In this document: positions 48,716 to 60,929 of the stretch, in pieces
Layout of the letters: each line of letters begins with the position of its first letter
How positions within the stretch are numbered: the first letter of the stretch is position 1
NCBI RefSeq assembly: GCF_014898055.3
Contig: NW_023601104.1
Span: 70,601,106 to 70,665,105 of the forward strand
Reading direction: 5' to 3'
Length of the DNA stretch: 64,000 nucleotides
Source: Talpa occidentalis
Taxonomy: Eukaryota; Chordata; Mammalia; Eulipotyphla; Talpidae
The notes under the pieces: model-generated
Database searches by the model: none
Seen by the model: the letters and a program-made list of their open reading frames with translations, nothing else
What the model was told of the DNA's origin: nothing
Translations under genes and position numbers: made by a program

Positions 48716-49369
48716 AAAGTAACTGTGGTACTTCCATTTAAATACTGCAGAGAAAAAATCATTTCTACCAGCATTCTTTTCTCACAAAACAGAAAGAAGG
48801 AAAAATAGAAAGGAAAGCTTGATCTCCACTCAACCTAAAATACAGTCACAAATCTCAACTGGAATGCTAAGAATCAGAGTCTACTAGAATTAACTCCAAA
48901 TGGTGGCAGGACCTCTAACTTAGAACTCTCCCAAAGCAGGTGACTTGCACCCCCCTCCAAAGAAACCTGGTCACGAGTCCACTCAACCAAAGCAAATATT
49001 TTCTGTAGCCATGTTTACCACCACTTAAATAGTACAAAATACTTTCCAAGCATTGCAATTTCTCTGTGATGGAGTCTGTTAACACCCCTTTCTCCTGGGC
49101 TTTAACCAGGTCCCCAGCAGATATCTCCAAAATCATTTTCTAGAGCTACTTTCTTCATGCTTCTATAATATATTAGGATTCTCATCATGATCAATCACCC
49201 TTGGTCCCCTTGTGGTTGATTGACTGCATTTCCATGTTTCAACTGGCTTCTCTATATGGATGATTCATTCACAGACCCACTTCTCAGCACAAAACTGTTT
49301 CCCCAGTTCCTGATATAGAGCCAAACAACTGTGATACATTTCCATTTAGATATACCAGAGGTGTTCAGA
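48716..49369. other. Unassigned intronic sequence
   Basis: No confident repeat or gene; a 73-residue minus ORF (48915-49136) shows no domain. Confidence 0.5.
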
Positions 49370-50290
49370 AGGTAAGGTCCAAAATGGAACCTTTTGCTTC
49401 TCCTGAATCAGTTCTCCATCTGCTACTCTCCTGATGTGTAAATGACATTTTTCTCTACCCAGCCTCTCAGCTCTGGGGCTATGCCTGAACTCCTCCCTTT
49501 CCCTGCAGCATCAGGCCAGCAATCAAGCCCTTTGGTTCTCACAGTTCAAAGTGCCTGAGTAAGTGCTCCAAATATATACTAATAAACTTCTCCAAAATTT
49601 CCCTTCCTTCCTAGTCCTAAAGTCAAGCCTTGGTTATGACCTCATGATTTTTCTCAGTTTTGTGACAGGAATAGCCTCTCCATCAGCCACCCAACCTCTA
49701 TTCTCACGCCATTTAATTCACAGATCACAGTATATAGGCTACCAGCATGCTAATTTTTAGATCTCATATATTTAATCACGTCCCTCTCTCTTCTAAAATC
49801 GTTAATGGTAGCTAGTTAACTATAGGATTAAGTACCAACCCCCTACTATGACACACAGAGCCCTATAGGACCTGGCACCTTTCTACCTGGTAAGCATCAC
49901 TCCCACAAACTCTTCCTCGTGCTCTCTGGACTCCTGCCAGACTCATCTTGGCTTAGTTCCTACAGCTGCTTTATGCCACATTATAAGTTGTTCCTTTTGC
50001 TTAAAGGGTTCTTCCTCTTTCCCCTACCCCCAACCCCCACCCCCACAACCTTCTTGGTGGCCTCAGCCTTACTAATAGTATATGATGAATATTCCTTGCT
50101 CCATGTGTATTTGGACAGCTCCCTCCACCCAGCATCTGCTCTACCATACTCTCTCCTTCTCCCCCACCATCAGTTAGGTGACCTTCCCTGGTATTATGCA
50201 GATCTGTTAACAGTTCTTACAGTTCATACATGAGCATGTATGACATCCAGGAAACTCGAAACCTCTCAAGTATATCTAGTGTTAATTACA
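49370..50290 (+). repeat. L2 LINE segment
   Basis: In L2 order: CCTGAACTCCTCCCTTTCCC, AACCCCCTACTATGACACAC, GGACCTGGCACCTTTCTACC, TCACTCCCACAAACTCTTCC, TGGCTTAGTTCCTACAGCTG and GTGACCTTCCCTGGTATTAT. Diverged, no coding potential left. Confidence 0.7.
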
Positions 50291-50829
50291 AAGTTTATCA
50301 TATAGTAAGCCATCAATACATTCAATATAAAACAAAAAAAGTTTTTTTAACAAAAGAAAATGTGAGTGAGGTTAACTTGGAGAGCTTCACTTAGTAATAA
50401 ACAAAATATGATTGAACAACATAATGTGGGCAAGAAGACAGACAATGAGACTTTGAGCTGCATTAATAGAGGTATGGCATCTAACATGAAAGATAAATTA
50501 TCCTTAGCTTCTCCCCTTTCCAGAACACACTTGTAGGAGATACAAAGAATATATTCAAGAGGACTGGAATAGGAAAGGCAAAAGGAAATGGAAAAAAGGA
50601 GACAGGGACAGAGCTCAAATACACAGGACATGAGCATTGAGCTCATTCTGCAGAATCCTAAAGTAGGTGACCTGAATCATAGTTGGACCTGCAGGGATAG
50701 AAGAACACAACAAAAATTTCAGCAAGCCTGTAACTACACTTCCACTCAGTAAACCAACCAGAAAGCAAGATCACTCACTCATTGCTACTTAGAAAAGACA
50801 ACCAAGGTGATTGTGATATTGTTCCAAGA
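50291..50829. other. Unassigned intronic sequence
   Basis: About 540 bases between the L2 and MIR pieces; nothing recognised. The 99-residue minus ORF at 50347-50646 has no recognisable domain. Confidence 0.5.
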
Positions 50830-51000
50830 GTTTTATATATAAAGTTTAATTTTGTTAATAATCCTATTTGGTAGGTTTCAATACAAAAACATAGCCCAGA
50901 AGAGGTGAAGGAGTTTGACTATGTTCATGCAGCTACTAAAAAAAGGTGCCAAGATTCAAAAACAAGCAGTCAGACTCCAGTCCCCTTGCTCCTAATCACT
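50830..51000 (-). repeat. MIR element, reverse
   Basis: AATAATCCTATTTGGTAGGT, CATAGCCCAGAAGAGGTGAA, GACTATGTTCATGCAGCTAC and CAGTCAGACTCCAGTCCCCT follow the reverse MIR. Confidence 0.68.
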
Positions 51001-51189
51001 TCCTGACTCACTCGGAAGTTCACTGTATCTAAGCATAATGTATAATTTAACTTAGCACATCAGTGTCTCATTAGTAGCTGAAACGTGTATTTTCTACATG
51101 ACTGAGTGAAGGAAAGTAAATACCTAGTCACTCCCTTACACCCAACAGGCACAGCAGTGGCCTACAATGCAGTCTCTGGAAGCCCTAGA

Positions 51190-51330
51190 TTTCTATCGAG
51201 TCTGAACCACCTCATTTCATCCTCATAATAGCAGCATTTCTGCCTCCATTGGTCATATAAGGTTAAAAGACTTGTCCCAAGTCATACAAGGAAGGAATGG
51301 AAGCATTTCTCAGGTCTAATCCTTTGGATT
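51190..51330 (-). repeat. MIR element, reverse (diverged)
   Basis: CTCATTTCATCCTCATAATA, GGTTAAAAGACTTGTCCCAA, GTCATACAAGGAAGGAATGG fit the reverse MIR order. Confidence 0.6.
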
Positions 51331-51784
51331 CTTAGTGCATTTCCCATAAGAACAAAGTGTTGTTGAGCCTTCCTGTCATCACTGTAATATTAATAATCAC
51401 TACAATATTAATCTTCCTATAAAGCAGGATTGATCCTATTCTACAGAGTCTTATAGACATTAGATTAAATACAATGTCTTCTGAAGGTCTTCGAGGTCCA
51501 CAATCCTGTCTACAATTCCTTTGCAATAGCAATAGGGCTCAGGTCAAACCAAACTACTTTTTGCTCCCAAACATAATCCCAAGATTTACCCTTGAATTTG
51601 TCCACAATATACTAGTGTATGAGAAATCCATAAACTGTTATTTAAAATTAATAATACCCAAGTAGGAAAATCTAATTTATTTGAATTTTTTTCACAAACT
51701 CATTCTCTAATCTTTTGTATCATTAATTATGATTTCTGGCAATCATAAAAATCAGGATTGAGAGTAAGATGACTTGGTTTTAAA
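51331..51784. other. Unassigned intronic sequence
   Basis: Nothing recognised in about 450 bases. Confidence 0.5.
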
Positions 51785-52275
51785 ATATGAGGAAGTACTT
51801 AAAACTGGACACAATTCTAGTGTCCATCTCCAGGAAAATGAATATATTATCACATATTCACTTAATGGAATACTATCCAAAAATGAACATGAACAGACTA
51901 GAACTATATGCAAAAAAGAGTAATGAATCTAAAAGCATTATATTGAGCAAAAGAGACCAGACATAAATGAATTTGTGCTGCATGATTCCACTCACAAAGA
52001 GTTTATAAGCAAGTGGAACTGAGAGTGGGGGGTAGGAGCAAAGTGGGGAGGACCCCAACGGCCTATGGCAAAGGGACACAGTGGTGGGTGGGGTGTGGTG
52101 ATGCACATCTGAGGAGGTGTGATCCTATTCCCCTGAATCCTCTACAGTAATAATCTGGCAATAATCTGTTTCTTAATATGGCTAGTAATTACTAGAGATG
52201 TATACTTTATGAAAATTCCTTGAATGTTACACTTAAGGTTGGTGTAATTTACTTTAAACATGTTATTTTTAAACA
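51785..52275 (+). mobile_element. Old L1 3' end
   Basis: ACTTAATGGAATACTATCCA, ATATTGAGCAAAAGAGACCA, GACATAAATGAATTTGTGCT, GCATGATTCCACTCACAAAG and GAACTGAGAGTGGGGGGTAG follow the ORF2-end to 3' UTR order of old L1s. Confidence 0.75.
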
Positions 52276-52415
52276 TTAAGAAAAAAGTTATGGAAAGCCC
52301 AATAGTCACTGCTTTGTCGTTAGGTTAGCATTTCACCACAGTACACAGTGCAGATGAATGCTCTCTCCCGTATCATCTGCCATCAGAGTTACATTCAACA
52401 GTATATGTAAAATAA

Positions 52416-52681
52416 GGGGACTCCCTGGTGGCGCAGGCAGTTGAGGGCAGCACTGTGAGGCTGTCCACCACCTCTGCAGTGCCAGTTTGATCCCCGCTGG
52501 CCTCGGAGCAACCCACATGACAAGCAGACCTCTCCTGTCTCGTCCGCTGCTCCCCTCAGCAGTGTATTTCTTCAGCCTGCCTGTTCTGTTCCCCGCTCTA
52601 TCTCTGGTAAATCCTCTCACCCTCCCATGCATCTGGCCTGTACCCCAGTTCTTGTATAAATAAAATAAATCTTTAAAAAAA
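52416..52681 (+). mobile_element. tRNA-derived SINE (copy 20)
   Basis: Head GGGGACTCCCTGGTGGCGCA, B-box-like GTTTGATCCCCG, body CCCACATGACAAGCAGACC and tail TAAATAAAATAAATCTTTAA. The flanking duplication (AACAGTATATGTAAAA, 52397-52412, against AACAGTGTGTGTAAAA) differs at two positions. Confidence 0.94.
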
Positions 52682-52704
52682 TTTAACAGTGTGTGTAAAA
52701 GAAG

Positions 52705-53559
52705 AGATGTTTCTTATTTTACAACTCACCCTGTACCTTTTCGATTATTGGGCTACAAATTGTATTTCATTCCTTGTTAGAAATTACTTTACCCACATGG
52801 TAACAATGGACACCTACAAGCAAATCCTCAAAAAATGCCCTCCTTCTGAACTACTGTCATTTTTATAACAACTTCTTGATTCTAGACTCATCCAAGTTTT
52901 ACTACTCATTCGTTTTCTGCTTCATTTCACTCCACATTGTCCAATCCTTCTGAGCCCAACTGTGCACTCCAGTGACTTTCTGTCTCTATCCCAGCCTCTG
53001 AGCTCCAAACACAGAGTCCCTGGGGTTCCAGTATTCCACCTTTCTAAACAATTCCCTTACTTGACAAGCCCCTCAGGCCATAGTAGCCTGGAAAAAAAAA
53101 TCCAGGAGAGAGCTTTGTTTTTCTAACTCTTCAAGATTTGTGTGTGTGTGTGTGTGTGTGTGTGTATTCCCATATTTAAGAGATGTGGGTTGTTACTAGC
53201 ACAAAAATAATTATCTTACAATGACAGTCATTTAAAATTCAACTCATTTCTCTCATTTGATCCCCACTAATGACAGCAGACCAATAGTGCTGCCAATATC
53301 TTTTCTACCTTCTTCCTTTCTGGCTTTATAAACAGAAAACTTTCTTTCCTGTTCAAGGACACACGAAATTAAGAGGGGGGGGGTGATAGAGTGCAAATAC
53401 CGATTTTTAATATATAATTTTATGGCTTTTCACCTACATCTTGCATTCTCATACAAAAGATGTTATGGTTGCTTGTTTGCAAAAAAAAAAAAAAAAAGCT
53501 GGTCATTTCCCTCACTGTCTTCATACCCCTTAGCAATATGACTTTGCAATCTCTCCCAT
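52705..53559. other. Unassigned intronic sequence with a TG repeat
   Basis: 52800-53060 is pyrimidine-rich and may be very old L2. (TG)n at 53139-53165, a G9 run near 53375 and an A-run at 53481-53497 are simple sequence. Confidence 0.45.
53139..53165. repeat. TG microsatellite
   Basis: Perfect TG run of 27 bases. Confidence 0.95.
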
Positions 53560-53945
53560 CAAGAGAAAGGTTCTATTTCCCCATCCCTTGGTCTGGGTTG
53601 GCCTAATGACTTGGTTTGGCCAAAAAAAATGTTAGACTCCGTATCTAACCTATAGAGTTACAGTGCCTGTACTCATAGTCTTGGAACCAAGCCCAGTTGC
53701 CAAGTAAAGTAGATAGACTAGGTTTCTGGAAGATGGGAACCACAAGAAAAGCCCACTGAGTCATCCATCTGAGCCAACATAGACCAGTCATTCATTGGCA
53801 GATGCATAGGCAAGCTTAGCCGAGATAAGTCAAACCTAGCCCAATTCATTAGTAATGCAGTTAGGTTACAGATTCATGACTTTTAAAAAATGGTGGCTGT
53901 TATTATCCACAGATTTTTGGAGTTATTTGTTATGTAGGAAAAAAA
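53560..53945 (+). repeat. Unclassified LTR-like ancient repeat
   Basis: AATGACTTGGTTTGGCCAAA, GTTTCTGGAAGATGGGAACC, CCGAGATAAGTCAAACCTAG and GGAGTTATTTGTTATGTAGG resemble in order the LTR-type mammalian repeats whose 3' part reads AAGCCACTGAG...GTTTGTTACG. I cannot name the family. Confidence 0.38.
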
Positions 53946-54279
53946 GGTAGCAGATTTAAATGAGCAAAAAGCACATACACGTTTATATGCATAGAGTTTC
54001 ATACTTATGTGAATTAAGATGGGGGAATACAGATACCTACTTGATATAGAGATACTGTTTTAACAAGACATTTTTCAAGCAGGTAGAATGTAGGTATGTA
54101 AAATAAAATTGAATATTCAATTACAACTTATTGTTTACCTTTTATATTGAGAAATGTGTCACTATTTTGCTTTGCAAGGATATATATATACACCAGTGAA
54201 AATTCCATGAGAATTGAGAACTCATTATTACTTCATACATCTCCTAAGTATTTTATAAATTCAACTCATCTAAAATCTT

Positions 54280-55735
54280 GCCATCAACCTGACTTCAACA
54301 TCCAGATTGGGATAACCCTCCCAATGACTTTGCATAATTGTTTATTGACCAATTCATCTCCAATAACCTGTCCAGTTCTTTTCAGATGCCTACTCCCATG
54401 GTCATAATTTGACCTTTCCCATATATTCAAACTTGTTCCTGTTCTGAAGACTTGAATTGAACCATTTGCTATCCTCTTCTCCATTGAGCCAGATGATCTG
54501 ATTACACCACTGCAATAGTAGTTTAACCTTACTGAACCTCCAGTCCACTGATAGATTTATTTTCCCCAACCTATTAACTCTCAGGTATCCACTTTCTTAA
54601 GTGACCCCAAAATTTCAATAACACCATACACTCTGAATTCCTTAACCTCTCTGTCTCTTCACTACAATCTCTATTAAAATCCAAATCCTGGCTCAGTTAT
54701 CAACTTTCTTCATGTCTCTGTTAAGAACTGCTCAAGAAGCCATACAATAGGGTATACTGAGTCCATTATAAATTGATCATCATCAATCTCAAAGCAAGTT
54801 CCAACTACCTAGGAATTTTATTATTTTTCTTGTGAACTCATCCACTTACTATATCTCAAACTTTCTCTACTCTGCTCAAAACTTCAACTACTCCCTCTTC
54901 CTACATCTTTCCAATAGACATTTAAACATTCCATATCTCTCCCATTTAACAAAACCGTTACTACCTATCACCATCCTCCCTGTCCCTGGTCCTCTTCTAA
55001 TACCTAAATAGATGTAAGTACCAGCAATCTAGTGCTTTGCAGAATAAGCAAATCAGACACCCTGAAGTAATCTCATCACCCCTCTCTGACATCCCCTATA
55101 CTCAACCTATCTTAAAATTCTATTAACTTTAATTCCTGAATCTCTCAAATGTATCCACTTCTCTCCACCTACACTCTCACCACCTCAACACCTCTCTCCT
55201 TGAACTATGGAAATTAGTAGTTTCAAGGCATTTATCTGACTCCATTCAATCTATTCTGAACTCTATATAAGAAGTACCTTTTCAAAATCACTCCTAGTTT
55301 AAAATCATATGGAGCTTCCTACTGTTCTAAAATCTGCTTTGGTTTATACAGACCTCTATGGTCTGGCCCCTATGTACTACTCTAACCTTGTCTTTCAACT
55401 TTTAAGCTCTTTCTCCATCCAATTTTCAATTCTTTAAATATGCTATGGTCCTTTAAACATAGGGCTTATGCACTTGCTATTTTTTTATGCCCCTGTGCTT
55501 AGCCCAGGTAGCTCTATCTCTGAGCAATCACTGCTTCCTCAGGGAACTTTCCTCTCATTCTAGATGGATGTGTGTGTGTGCGTGTGTTTGTGTATATACC
55601 ATCCACAATCACTTCATGATCTTTGTCTGCTTATGATTATATACTTATCTTGTGCTTTGTTCATTCTTTTATTTCTAGCATACTACCTAGCATTCTTTGG
55701 CACATAGCAAGCATCAAATATTTATTGAAAGAATA
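54280..55735 (+). repeat. L2 LINE segment
   Basis: The right part is clear: TATGGAGCTTCCTACTGTTC, ACCTCTATGGTCTGGCCCCT, GTCTTTCAACTTTTAAGCTC, AGGGCTTATGCACTTGCTAT, CACTGCTTCCTCAGGGAACT, then AGCATACTACCTAGCATTCT and CAAATATTTATTGAAAGAAT. The left part (54280-55260) is similar pyrimidine-rich sequence but less certain. A TG repeat at 55569-55592 lies inside it. Confidence 0.68.
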
Positions 55736-56248
55736 ATTAATTTTTAAAAAAGTAGCCAATACATACATATCTCAAAATAATTTCTGACATCTCCAGTACT
55801 AATGCTATAATTAATAATTAATAGTTACTTAATCTTCATGGGTACCATATCAGGCAACTGGTTAGAAAGCACAAAACAATAATAAACTGTTTCATAAGAA
55901 CTGGGTTCTGATTCTAAATAGATTTTATACATGAAAGACTATAGAGTCCATTTCCTTTTGTAGAATACAATTTAAAGACTGAAAGAAATTTACAAATTTT
56001 ATTTTTTATCTAAACCTCTAATGCTGATAAACAAATTTCTCTGCCTTCTTCCTTTTTAGAATTCAGTTCTCCAAAGCATGCTACCACAAGATATCTATGG
56101 GGAAAAAATCCTAATTACTTCATGCATTAGTTAGCATGCTTCAGTAGACAATCTGAATTTAAATAACTCATGCATACCACCTGTTTTAGTCTACTTATAT
56201 CCTTATCAAAACAAAGCTGCTGATAGGTAGGTAGGTAGGTAGGTAGAT

Positions 56249-56342
<94 letters not shown>

Positions 56343-57265
56343 CTAAAAAAGAATAGACATCTATATTCAGCAATATCAATTATGCACTGTTTTAGATGCT
56401 TCTTGTGGAAAAGACTTTCTCTATTTATAACTCAAAAATATCTTTCTCAAGGACTTGGGAGTCATCCATTTGAAATGTAATCATTAAGAAAGAGAGCACC
56501 TCTCTAACCCAGTCTCTGTAGGAGGGTAGGAACCTGGCTTTTAGATGTACCAATTAGCAAACACAGATGACCTAATCACAGTGACCAACCTCCCTGTCTT
56601 TTCTTTCAGTGGAGTTGAAACACTAATGTAAAAGCATTGAACAAGTTCTTCCTTGCCATTTTTAACAAGTGTCTGGTGCAATTTCTCTTGACAGCTCCAT
56701 AGAGATAAGGAAGGATCTGTCTGCCTGTTCACTGCTAGATTCTGAAATATTTAAAATACAGAAACAGTTCAATATAATTCTTGTGACAATGGATAGATGA
56801 AATTAAGCAAGGATTTTTTTTTTTTTCATTTAAAGAATTACTGAGAGAAAATCCTCCTTGGGCCAATACCACACATTGTTTGACATTACTACATCTCAGA
56901 TGTCAATCTAAGTACATAGCTACAAATCACACTAAAGAGCAGAAGTGATCAGTCCTAGTGATAAAGTTTACCATATACACTGACAGGCTTCTGCACATGG
57001 AAATTTTATTTGCTAAATATAATTACTTTCTTTTTGCCTGCATATGTGAAATCAAATAGATGTGCTATTATTAAACTTAATTGTTGTATTTCAACATTGA
57101 ACACAAGAAGTACAATTGATTATAAAATTCCAACAGGACCATATCTGAGCAAAAATTATGCTAATCTAATAATTTATAACTATCCTAAAATAGTTGTTAT
57201 ACAACCTCCTGTCATCTAGACCTCTTCATTCACTGTGACCAAACCAATTGCACTGTTTACCATAC
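55736..57265. other. Unassigned intronic sequence with a tetranucleotide array
   Basis: Apart from the GGTA/GATA array at 56222-56340 nothing is recognised in about 1.5 kb. Confidence 0.5.
56222..56340. repeat. Compound (GGTA)n(GATA)n microsatellite
   Basis: Five GGTA units, a GATGATA junction, about 13 GATA units, a GAGATA interruption and then further GATA units, roughly 119 bases in total. Confidence 0.97.
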
Positions 57266-57282
57266 AAAAGCACAAAGAAAAG

Positions 57283-57735
57283 GGCCTCCAAAGAGCACCT
57301 GCACCCCTATGTTTATAGCAGCAGTCTTTACAATAGCTAATCTTTGGAAACAACCCAAATGCCCAAAAATAGATGACTGGATCAAGAAGATGTGGTACAT
57401 ATACACCATGGAATATTACTCAGCATTCAAAAAAGATAAACACATGCAATTTGCAGCAACATGGATGGCGCTAGAAGGGATCATGCTCAGCAAAATAAGC
57501 CAGAAAGAAAAAGAAAAATACCAGATGGTCTCACTCATAGCAGGAATCTAGAAAACTTAAATAAGGGACCAGGAAAAAGAATAACTATAAGAAAGAAAAT
57601 ATCAAAATCAACAAACAACTATGAACAAGAGACAGTCTATGAGGGGGTGGGGGTGGGGAGGGGAGGGATTGGGGTCAAAATAAGGGGATTGCAATTGTAT
57701 GGGGAATATAAAAATAAAATTTATTTTAAAAATAT
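57283..57735 (+). mobile_element. Short 5'-truncated young L1 3' end
   Basis: The C-terminus of ORF2 (MFIAAVFTIANLWKQPKCPK to SLIAGI then stop) is open in frame, followed by a G-rich 3' UTR and AAAATAAAATTTATTTTAAA. A 12-bp duplication CACAAAGAAAAG is at 57271-57282 and 57736-57747. The protein closely matches the end of the L1 at 27.5 kb, so both belong to one young family. Confidence 0.95.
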
Positions 57736-57747
57736 CACAAAGAAAAG

Positions 57748-60130
57748 TTTTATAGTATGATCATTTATGACTCAGTAATCCTACGTGTAAATGACAATGC
57801 AACAGAAGATGACTGATTTTTACTGATACAAAGTCCCAAACAAAAACAAATGACAGTGAAAAGTAGCATCCTCTGGAACAATACACTAGGCATTTGATTG
57901 CGTAGTCCATATTTTGTCTGTAATGCTGAACAAGAAAACATTCAGATTCACAAGACAATCACAGACCACACTTGTTCTCCGTAGATTCAGAGGAAACAGG
58001 CAGACATCATTGCTTATCACTAAGGCACCATCAGGCATCCTCTTCCACGGCATTTGGCCTGTGAAACAGTCCAGTGATTGCCCTGTGTACCCTTCCCCCC
58101 ACGGAAAAATTCAGAAGTGAGTGACTGAGATTCAAATTGCAGGTACTGGAACCACCTTGACTTAAAAGCATTGAGAAAAAAAAATTGTCTAATACATTCA
58201 GTTTAGACACTCAAAATTAAAACCACACCTACTTACTCTGCTAACATGGAACTGTGCTATTCCTTTGTTTTCCTAGCTTAGAGTTTCCTTAGCCAAGATT
58301 TTTCCAGAACTATCCCGCCTAGGCAAATAGTTTGATTTCTCATTAGAGAATCTTCCCAATTTAACTCTTTATCAGAAAGTATCAACAGTTTTTTCTTCTA
58401 ATATTCTTTGAATTTTTTTCTCTCAAAACCCTCATCTTGATGTTTCTACGTATCCTGGGCTATTGTATCATGATAATTGAAACTTGTCCAATCCTAAACT
58501 CAATGCCTTGTTCTGTCAGTGGATTGTATTGCTAGTATTGGGGAATTCATCTTTTGACACCTAACCATGTTCCACCTAGCTCACTACCTGCGACCACAGC
58601 ACAGACACAGCTTTCAGAGTTCCAGAGAGGGTATGTTCAGACTTGTATCATTCCAGGAACCACAAAGCTATAGTGTCCTCATCAGGTTATTTGTAGCTCA
58701 CTGAAAGTTCTATTCAATAAGACGCAATTTACAGAGCAGGGGTCTTATTAAAATATAAGTAATATTGCCTAGAAACACAAATAACATATTTTCTTCTCCA
58801 GTTCTCAGGAAAATAAAGGAAGACTGTTGACCAAAGGTAAAATTCTCAAGTATAAGGAGAACTAGTTTTGTTAACCCTTTACTTACACTGTCTAACAGAT
58901 TTCTTAAAGATGACAAATTCTAATATCAAGATAAACATGCTCCTTATGAGTTAGTATGTGTTATATGAAGGCAGAGATGAAATCACAGAATAAAATAATA
59001 AAAACACAAAAGGAGAGGGATGGAAGAAGAATGAAGAAATGATATATTCTCAACCACAGGGATAATTACTGCACAGAAAGAGAGTAAAGAAACAATTTCT
59101 GTACAAGTGTACATGTTCTGTTAAGAAAAGCATGTTTTGAATGGTTATAGTGTAAAAACTGTAATATATTTCATCCTTCTTTGACTTTATATCAGAATCA
59201 TTCCCTAACGTTTAATAATAGGAAGCATTCATCATGAATGAAGAGTAGTACAGATAAAAATTTCTTTTCATGTAAGCAACAAAATCAAGTAATATCACTG
59301 TCACCTTCATTGCTGCTTCCTGTCCTTCCAGAGTCAGTTCTCTCCGCTAGACTGACAGCTTTGTCTCTGGACAATTCATGCAAAAGAATATATTCCTGTA
59401 ACTTTACCAAATTGTTTAAATACAAGAATGTCCATATTTAAATCTGCATATACTACCCAACCTCTATAACATCTTTTACCACCAACCCGCACCTGGAAAC
59501 GAACTTGAAAGTCCAGGCCAATCTGGAACGTAGAGCTGACACTCACCCATTCGCTAAATCCTTTCCCCATCTCCTTCCTCATGCTGATTGCTCATTTAGT
59601 CACTTCCTTAACAGTTTGTAAGCAAATTGTTTCATCTAGAAGGTAGGTATATTGAGTTCAGTGCCTATGCCTTTTTAAAACCTTTGTATCCATTTGTTCA
59701 AAACTGCTGTTTGTTCCCTATATGAAGTCCCAGCTCAAGGAATTAAAGCCTAAGGCAATCCCAAAAATGTATAAAAAGATGGCATTTGACTGAAAGATTA
59801 TGTTCATGAAAGGAGAGGTCAGCAGAGTGACCAAAGGAGAAAGTCTTATTCTCTGCAGAAAGTCTAGAGCAATTAAAGTTATATCGCAAATATTGGCTAT
59901 TGGCCTCTTGCCCTAGCTTCCCCATTACTAACTTAAGGTTAGTATATTGAAGAAATATGGTGAGCTTCAATGCCTCATTCCTTCCCAAAAAAAGTATATA
60001 CAGTATAGCACATCTATCAGGCACTTCTAATTCAAGATGTTAGAAAAACAGAATCTCTGCCTTAAGGAAGCATGTGGTCTATGTTTCCTCCAGAAAAGGA
60101 CACAGTCCCTAATTCTTAGTTTTATAAAGA
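57748..60130. other. Long stretch, mostly unassigned
   Basis: About 2.4 kb with no confident repeat or gene. ORFs of 60-93 codons (for example 57914-58120 and 59743-60024) have no recognisable domain. Confidence 0.5.
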
Positions 60131-60140
60131 TCATTGTTGG

Positions 60141-60418
60141 GGCCTCCCCTGGGGGCGCAGGCGGCTGAGCGCAGTGCTGTAAAGCTGTCCACAGTCTCTG
60201 CAGTGCCGGTTCAATCCCGGCCAGCCAGCAAGGGTCCCACATGGCACAGCAGAACTCTCCTGTCATGCCCACTGCTCCCGTCAGCAGTGTATTTCCATCA
60301 GTCTTCCTGTTCTGTTCCCTGCTCTGTCTCTGGTGAATCCTCTCACCCTCCTGCGCACCTGGCCTATACCCCGGTTCTTGTATAAATAAATGAATAAACC
60401 TTTTAAAAAAAATAAAGG
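60141..60418 (+). mobile_element. tRNA-derived SINE (copy 21)
   Basis: Head GGCCTCCCCTGGGGGCGCAG, B-box-like GTTCAATCCCG, body CCCACATGGCACAGCAGAAC and tail TAAATAAATGAATAAACCTT. Duplication CATTGTTGG at 60132-60140 and 60420-60428. Confidence 0.94.
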
Positions 60419-60433
60419 CCATTGTTGGATTTT

Positions 60434-60506
60434 TTTTTTTTTTTTTTTTGTGGGACCCTCGCCGGGAGCCCAGCGCTCAACCGCTGCGCCACCAGGGGAG
60501 GCCCGA
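60434..60506 (-). mobile_element. Miniature tRNA-SINE (copy 22): head plus short stub and A-tail
   Basis: Minus-strand order is GGGCCTCCCCTGGTGGCGCA, GCGGTTGAGCGCTGGG, then GGCGAGGGTCCCAC and a run of A. The B-box and over 180 bases of body are missing. A 15-bp perfect duplication CCATTGTTGGATTTT flanks it at 60419-60433 and 60507-60521, so this short form was itself inserted. Confidence 0.92.
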
Positions 60507-60521
60507 CCATTGTTGGATTTT

Positions 60522-60929
60522 AATTTTTAATTTGAAGTAAACTTAAACGACGCCAAATAAGCACCCACACAACTTCTATTGAGCTTATTAATGAAAGATA
60601 ACTGTGTATAAAACATTAGTCCAATCTTCATAAAAAAAAATAAATAAATGCTTTGTATTATTAGAATCACTGGGTTTGTAAAGGTGCTTTCCTTAGCAGA
60701 GCAGAACTGGGAGGTGTAAGGACTTAAAATTGAAGCTAATATTCTTTAAAGAAGGTTGCTAAAACCAAATCTAGTAAGTGTAGAAGTAAACCTAGAAGGT
60801 AGAATTACCTCTGAAATAGTTCATGAGGAGTATATATTGCAGTAACAGTCTCGGGGTCTTCAGAGCAAAGAAAGTTATCAGGTATAAAAGGGGGCATTAC
60901 ATAATGATAAAGAATTCAATTTTCTAAGA
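60522..60929. other. Unassigned intronic sequence
   Basis: About 400 bases with no gene or repeat recognised. Confidence 0.5.
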
